DNA of 17,555 bases from JACKII01 sp041687435. Lineage in GTDB: Bacteria; Pseudomonadota; Alphaproteobacteria; Bin95. This document shows, in pieces, positions 13,990 through 17,555 of this stretch; position 1 is the stretch's first letter, and each line of letters begins with the position of its first letter. The stretch spans positions 1 through 17,555 of the forward strand of contig JAWLBX010000040.1 of the NCBI GenBank assembly GCA_041687435.1, written 5' to 3'. Under the pieces are notes generated by a model. The model had not been told where the DNA came from. It made no database searches and worked only from the letters and a program-made list of their open reading frames with translations. The position numbers and the translations under genes are program-made.

Positions 13990-16071
13990 ATGCGTCCGGA
14001 GATCCTGTTCCCCCTGTTCCGCACTGTCGGCACCCTCAAGGGTGTCGGCCCCAAGATTGCGCCGCTTATTGAGAAAGTGGCGGGCGAGCGGGTGCGTGAT
14101 CTGGTGTTCCTTTTGCCGGCCGGCGTTGTCGACCGGCGCTATCAGCCGAAAATCATCGACGCAGAGCCCGGCCGGCTCGCCACGATGCGGCTGCGCATAG
14201 TCGGCCACCAGCCGAGCCAGAACCGCCGCCAGCCTTACCGCGTCATCGCCACGGATGTTACGGGCGAGATCGCGCTGGTCTTCTTCCATGCGAGCAGGCC
14301 CTATCTGGAAAAACTCCTGCCGCCGGGCGAGGAGCGGGTTGTCAGCGGTTTGGTGGAGGAATATCGCGGCCAGCTTCAGATCACCCATCCCGATCACGTC
14401 GTGCCGCTGGATGAGGCCGAAGGGCTGCCGCTGGTGGAACCGGTTTACCCGCTGACGGCGGGCCTGACCGCCCGCACGCTCCGAAAGGCCGTGGACCAGG
14501 CCGTCGCCACCATCCCCGACCTGCCGGAATGGCTGAACGGGCCGTTGCAGCGCCAGCACGGCTGGCCAGGCTGGGCGGAAGCCGTCCGTGCCGTTCATGC
14601 GCCGCAAGTGCCGGAGGATTTGGAGCCGCAGACGCCCGCCCGCCGGCGTCTTGCCTATGACGAACTGCTGGCGAACCAACTCGCCCTCGTGCTGGTGCGT
14701 GCGAAGCAGAGGAGGCGCGCCGGCCCGGTCATCCCGGCGGGCGATCTGGCGGAGCAGGCCATCGGCCTGCTGCCCTACCAACTCACCGGCTCGCAGCGGC
14801 AGGCGTTGGCGGAGATCGGCGGCGACCTCGCCTCCGGCCAGCGCATGCAGCGGCTGTTGCAGGGCGATGTCGGCAGCGGCAAGACGGTGGTGGCGCTGCT
14901 GGCCATGCTGGAGGCGGTGGCGGCGGGCGGGCAGGCGGCACTGATGGCGCCGACGGAAATCCTGGTGCGCCAGCATGCGGAGACCATCGCACCGATCGCG
15001 CTCAAGCTCGGCCTGAAGACCGTGGTGCTGACCGGCCGCGACAAGGGCAAGACGCGGGAGCGCATCCTGGAGGATATTGCGGATGGCCTGGCGCCGCTGG
15101 TGCTGGGCACGCATGCGCTGGTGCAGGACAGCGTGCAGTTCCGCAACCTGACCCTGGTGGTGGTGGACGAGCAGCACCGTTTCGGCGTCGACCAGCGCCT
15201 GCACCTGACGGACAAGGCCCAGGGCGGCTGCCACACCCTGGTGATGACCGCGACGCCGATCCCGCGCACGCTGATGCTGACCGCCTATGGCGACCTGGAC
15301 TGGTCGCGCCTGACCGAGAAGCCGGCCGGCCGACAGCCGGTCGACACCCGCGTCGTGCCGGCGAGCCGCCTCGGCGACGTGGTGGCTGGGCTGGAGCGCC
15401 GGCTGGCCGAGGGCGGCAAGGCCTATTGGGTCTGCCCGCTGGTGGAGGAAAGCGAGAATGTGGACGTGGCGGCGGCGGAGGAGCGCTTCGCCGCCCTGAA
15501 ATCCCGCTTCGGCGAGCGGGTCGGCCTGGTGCACGGCCGCATGCGCGCGGCGGACAAGGAGGCCGCGATGCACGCCTTCGCCGAGGGGCCGGTGCAGCTG
15601 CTGGTCGCCACCACGGTGATCGAGGTCGGCGTGAACGTGCCGGACGCGACCGTCATTGTGATCGAGCATGCCGAGCGCTTCGGCCTCGCCCAGCTGCACC
15701 AGTTGCGCGGCCGGGTCGGGCGCGGCAGCAAGGCCTCGGCCTGCATGCTACTCTACCAGCCGCCGCTGGGGGCGACCGCCAAGGCGCGGCTGGAGACCCT
15801 GCGCGCCACCGACGACGGCTTCGAGATCGCGGAGCAGGACCTGAAACTCCGCGGCGCCGGCGAGGTGCTGGGCACCCGCCAGAGCGGCCTGCCGGACTTC
15901 CAACTGGCCGACCTGGAGCACCACACAGACCTCCTCCCCATCGCCCGCGACGACGCCCGCCTGATCGTGGAAACCGACCCGGACCTGGAGAGCGAACGCG
16001 GCCAGGCGCTCCGGACCCTGCTCTACCTGTTCGAGCAGGACGCGGCGGTGCGGTATGCGAAGGTGGGGTAG
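13990..16071 (+). CDS. recG: ATP-dependent DNA helicase RecG
   Basis: The 693-residue product is full length for RecG, the branched-DNA translocase that reverses stalled forks and processes R-loops and Holliday junctions. An N-terminal wedge (OB-fold) domain begins FRTVGTLKGVGPKIAPLIEK. The superfamily 2 motor has motif I GDVGSGKT (K298), motif Ia MAPTEILVRQHAE, GTHALVQD, motif II DEQH (393-396, followed by RFGVDQR), motif III MTATPIPRTL, and motifs IV-VI including YWVCPLVEESE, LLVATTVIEVGVNVP and QLHQLRGRVGRG. The C-terminal region (GAGEVLGTRQSGLPDFQ) is also typical. Codon use grows very GC-rich toward the 3' end, which produces long spurious open frames on both strands. It has its own short promoter region after the transporter terminator, and an abrupt fall to AT-rich DNA begins at its stop codon. 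Confidence 0.97.
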   Translation: MRPEILFPLFRTVGTLKGVGPKIAPLIEKVAGERVRDLVFLLPAGVVDRRYQPKIIDAEPGRLATMRLRIVGHQPSQNRRQPYRVIATDVTGEIALVFFHASRPYLEKLLPPGEERVVSGLVEEYRGQLQITHPDHVVPLDEAEGLPLVEPVYPLTAGLTARTLRKAVDQAVATIPDLPEWLNGPLQRQHGWPGWAEAVRAVHAPQVPEDLEPQTPARRRLAYDELLANQLALVLVRAKQRRRAGPVIPAGDLAEQAIGLLPYQLTGSQRQALAEIGGDLASGQRMQRLLQGDVGSGKTVVALLAMLEAVAAGGQAALMAPTEILVRQHAETIAPIALKLGLKTVVLTGRDKGKTRERILEDIADGLAPLVLGTHALVQDSVQFRNLTLVVVDEQHRFGVDQRLHLTDKAQGGCHTLVMTATPIPRTLMLTAYGDLDWSRLTEKPAGRQPVDTRVVPASRLGDVVAGLERRLAEGGKAYWVCPLVEESENVDVAAAEERFAALKSRFGERVGLVHGRMRAADKEAAMHAFAEGPVQLLVATTVIEVGVNVPDATVIVIEHAERFGLAQLHQLRGRVGRGSKASACMLLYQPPLGATAKARLETLRATDDGFEIAEQDLKLRGAGEVLGTRQSGLPDFQLADLEHHTDLLPIARDDARLIVETDPDLESERGQALRTLLYLFEQDAAVRYAKVG

Positions 16072-16320
16072 GGGATGATAACTGATACATGTGATGGTAC
16101 ACTATCTTATAAGGTGCCCACTATGGGTTTCCATTCCTTTGGGCGCGCGCATGAGCATTAAACAGTGAAATATGCTCGGGCAAAGGTATTTCGATAAAAA
16201 GTACGGTTGCATGCTGCAGCTTAAAATAGGTAAAATAATTTAATAAACAAAAAATAAATGCTGTTTATCATAATTTATCAAATCATATTAGGGGTGGTAA
16301 TTTCACATATGATTACATAT
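16072..16320. other. AT-rich spacer between recG and the protease gene
   Basis: About 250 bp separate the convergent recG and protease genes. From roughly 16150 the sequence is strongly AT-rich, unlike everything to its left. ATAAACA near 16240 and TGTTTAT near 16262 can pair across an A-rich loop, which may end transcription of one of the two genes, but there is no GC-rich stem. No start codon with a ribosome site opens a credible frame. The composition break suggests the left boundary of acquired DNA, although no repeat or att-like duplication was found. Confidence 0.5.
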
Positions 16321-17430
16321 TTAAATTGTTCTCAAAGCAAGAGGTGTTTGACGTGTATTGTCCGAGCTCCATTTTTTTATTGAATCCATCATGCAAGCAA
16401 AACCACTTATGGTATCGCTGCCGATTATCTGGCCACAGACGGAGAATACGGAACTGCCGCCTGAAGAGTGCGCGCAAACCCATGATCCTGAATCTCCTGT
16501 TTGAATATTTCTTTTTATAATATTCTGAATATTATTTGAAATACTCCAGTTTTTTTTGGTTTCTAATTCAAATATTTTGCTAAAACATTGAAAATTTCCA
16601 TCAGGCATTTCTAATTCTTGCCATATGCCAAATTTATTTGCCTCTAGCTGCAATTTTCCGCTGTACCCACCGTATACCTCCACGGATCTTGGAAGGTTAG
16701 CGCTATCAATGAGATCTACTATTGGACCTATACCTTTAACCCTAGTACTTTTCTCTTGAGAGATTAGCTCAATCAATGCAATATCGACGTCCATTGCATT
16801 TTTATTAAAATAGCATTGGGCGCCTTGCTGTGGGTGAGGACTAAAGGAAGATGCTTCTATAACATGACCAATCTTCCTCCAACTGCTTTTATTTACGTCG
16901 AATACTTCCACATCATCGCCCGTTGCAGCTACATGAGCGCAGGTTAGCGCATAGTGGGCGTTGGTGTTCGCGGCGGATAAGACTCCGCCAAGTGTACCCG
17001 TTTGCCCGGACGTTGACCGAATTAGTTCACCACCCTCAATTGCTGAAGTCGTTTTAGTGGCGACGAGGCGCGCCGTGGGACGTTCTTCAATCCTGCTTAG
17101 GAATCGTCCATTTAAGATTGCATAACGAAGTTGTCTTAGTTTGTTAGCATCTTCTTTACCGACGGGCTTAAGTCGAAATACAATCTGGAACGGTTCAGTT
17201 GTGCCAGCTTTTAACCCTCGTATACTACAGTAGTAATTCCACCAGTTCGGACGCCAATCTATGTCGTAATTTCTGATTCCAAAATATTCTGGGTCATGCA
17301 ATATCGGTGAAGGGCGATGAGGATGCAGAGTAAAATCACCAAGCCAGTCACCCGTTGAGCCTGTCCAGAAAAAACTATTCCAAGCCATCTCCCAATATGG
17401 ATCGTATTCCACAAAGACACCTTGAAACAT
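16321..17430 (-). CDS. trypsin-fold serine protease with unrecognised N-terminal region
   Basis: The 369-residue frame has an S1-like protease domain from about 140 to 355. The catalytic His is H166 (YALTCAHVAA), the Asp is probably D216 (MDVDIALIEL) and the Ser is S314 (QTGDSGSWV). Spacing and order are those of chymotrypsin-fold enzymes. The first 120 residues are rich in Trp, Tyr and Phe (YDPYWEMAWNSFFWTG, RPNWWNYYCS) and match no domain I recognise. There is no signal peptide with this start, so the protein would be cytoplasmic. The DNA is AT-rich, unlike its neighbours, which points to horizontal acquisition. ATG 17430 lacks a Shine-Dalgarno, and the frame stays open upstream to a TAA near 17470, so the true N-terminus may be longer or cut by adjoining IS-like DNA. 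Cytoplasmic trypsin-like proteases are known effectors in bacterial conflict systems, but no sensor partner is visible here. Confidence 0.72.
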   Translation of the reverse strand: MFQGVFVEYDPYWEMAWNSFFWTGSTGDWLGDFTLHPHRPSPILHDPEYFGIRNYDIDWRPNWWNYYCSIRGLKAGTTEPFQIVFRLKPVGKEDANKLRQLRYAILNGRFLSRIEERPTARLVATKTTSAIEGGELIRSTSGQTGTLGGVLSAANTNAHYALTCAHVAATGDDVEVFDVNKSSWRKIGHVIEASSFSPHPQQGAQCYFNKNAMDVDIALIELISQEKSTRVKGIGPIVDLIDSANLPRSVEVYGGYSGKLQLEANKFGIWQELEMPDGNFQCFSKIFELETKKNWSISNNIQNIIKRNIQTGDSGSWVCAHSSGGSSVFSVCGQIIGSDTISGFACMMDSIKKWSSDNTRQTPLALRTI

Positions 17431-17458
17431 CTCGTTTGAGGTTTCTGTAAATATATCT

Positions 17459-17555
17459 GGACACCCGCATTAACCTCGCCGATTTTCAACGGATGTGATT
17501 CACTGTCGCCATCGCATTGATGGAGCAGCCCGATGGACCAGCGCGGATTTTTCAG
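17459..17555 (+). mobile_element. possible left end of an IS5-type insertion sequence (runs off window)
   Basis: Near 17459 (GGACACCCG) the composition switches back from AT-rich to GC-rich. About 75 bp of apparently untranslated DNA then precedes a start codon with a good ribosome site. A GG-beginning terminus followed by a short leader and a transposase gene is the layout of IS5-family elements. The matching inverted repeat, the target duplication and most of the transposase are outside the window, so this is a low-confidence inference. Confidence 0.28.
17533..17555 (+). CDS. possible start of an IS5-type transposase gene (partial)
   Basis: ATG 17533 is preceded by GGAG with a 7-base spacer and opens MDQRGFF before the window ends. 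Some IS5-family transposases begin M-[KR]-Q-P-G-F-F-D, which is the only basis for the name. Seven residues cannot prove a family. The minus-strand frame over the same bases is also open to the edge. Confidence 0.22.

Noticed and set aside
13957..15699. 580-codon open frame on the minus strand across recG
   Set aside because: It is antisense to an unmistakable RecG. Its Gln/His/Arg-rich composition is what GC-rich codons give when read on the other strand, and it has no family motifs.

Overview
The window looks like chromosomal DNA of a GC-rich alphaproteobacterium, possibly Rhodospirillales-like. The support is high-GC codon use, a tRNA-Arg(ACG) with an encoded CCA, a Gpt-type purine salvage enzyme, a five-part branched-chain-amino-acid-type (HAAT) ABC transporter and a typical alphaproteobacterial RecG. 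Taxonomy beyond class is inference.

Left part (1-2707, minus-strand genes): the window opens inside the last codons of an IS630-type transposase. That IS end runs into the 3' end of an alpha/beta hydrolase gene with a Cys nucleophile elbow. Upstream of the hydrolase, in the same direction, is a GMC-family FAD oxidoreductase. A gene-poor gap and a minus-strand tRNA-Arg follow.

Middle (3502-6178): a proline-rich, coiled-coil lipoprotein with an OmpA-like C-terminus, then xanthine-guanine phosphoribosyltransferase (gpt). A convergent carboxymuconolactone-decarboxylase-like protein follows, and then a 40-residue single-span membrane protein.

Transporter locus (6416-13933, plus strand): livG, livF, livH and livM are packed almost without gaps. 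Three successive paralogous periplasmic binding proteins follow. The second and third are a tandem duplication with a 1380-bp period that includes the upstream spacer, and their mature parts are about 85% identical by hand count. A GC-rich hairpin without a T-run lies in front of each binding-protein gene, and a double hairpin ending in T6 closes the array. The arrangement suggests one membrane channel served by three differently tuned or differently dosed receptors.

Right part: recG starts 57 bp after that terminator and may be leaderless. Directly after recG the base composition falls to AT-rich. This segment carries a minus-strand gene for a trypsin-fold serine protease with a complete His-Asp-Ser triad and an unrecognised aromatic-rich N-terminal region. 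Its 5' side abuts DNA that is GC-rich again and may be the start of an IS5-type element running off the edge. This is the most likely horizontally acquired, conflict-related part of the window, but no partner gene is visible inside it.
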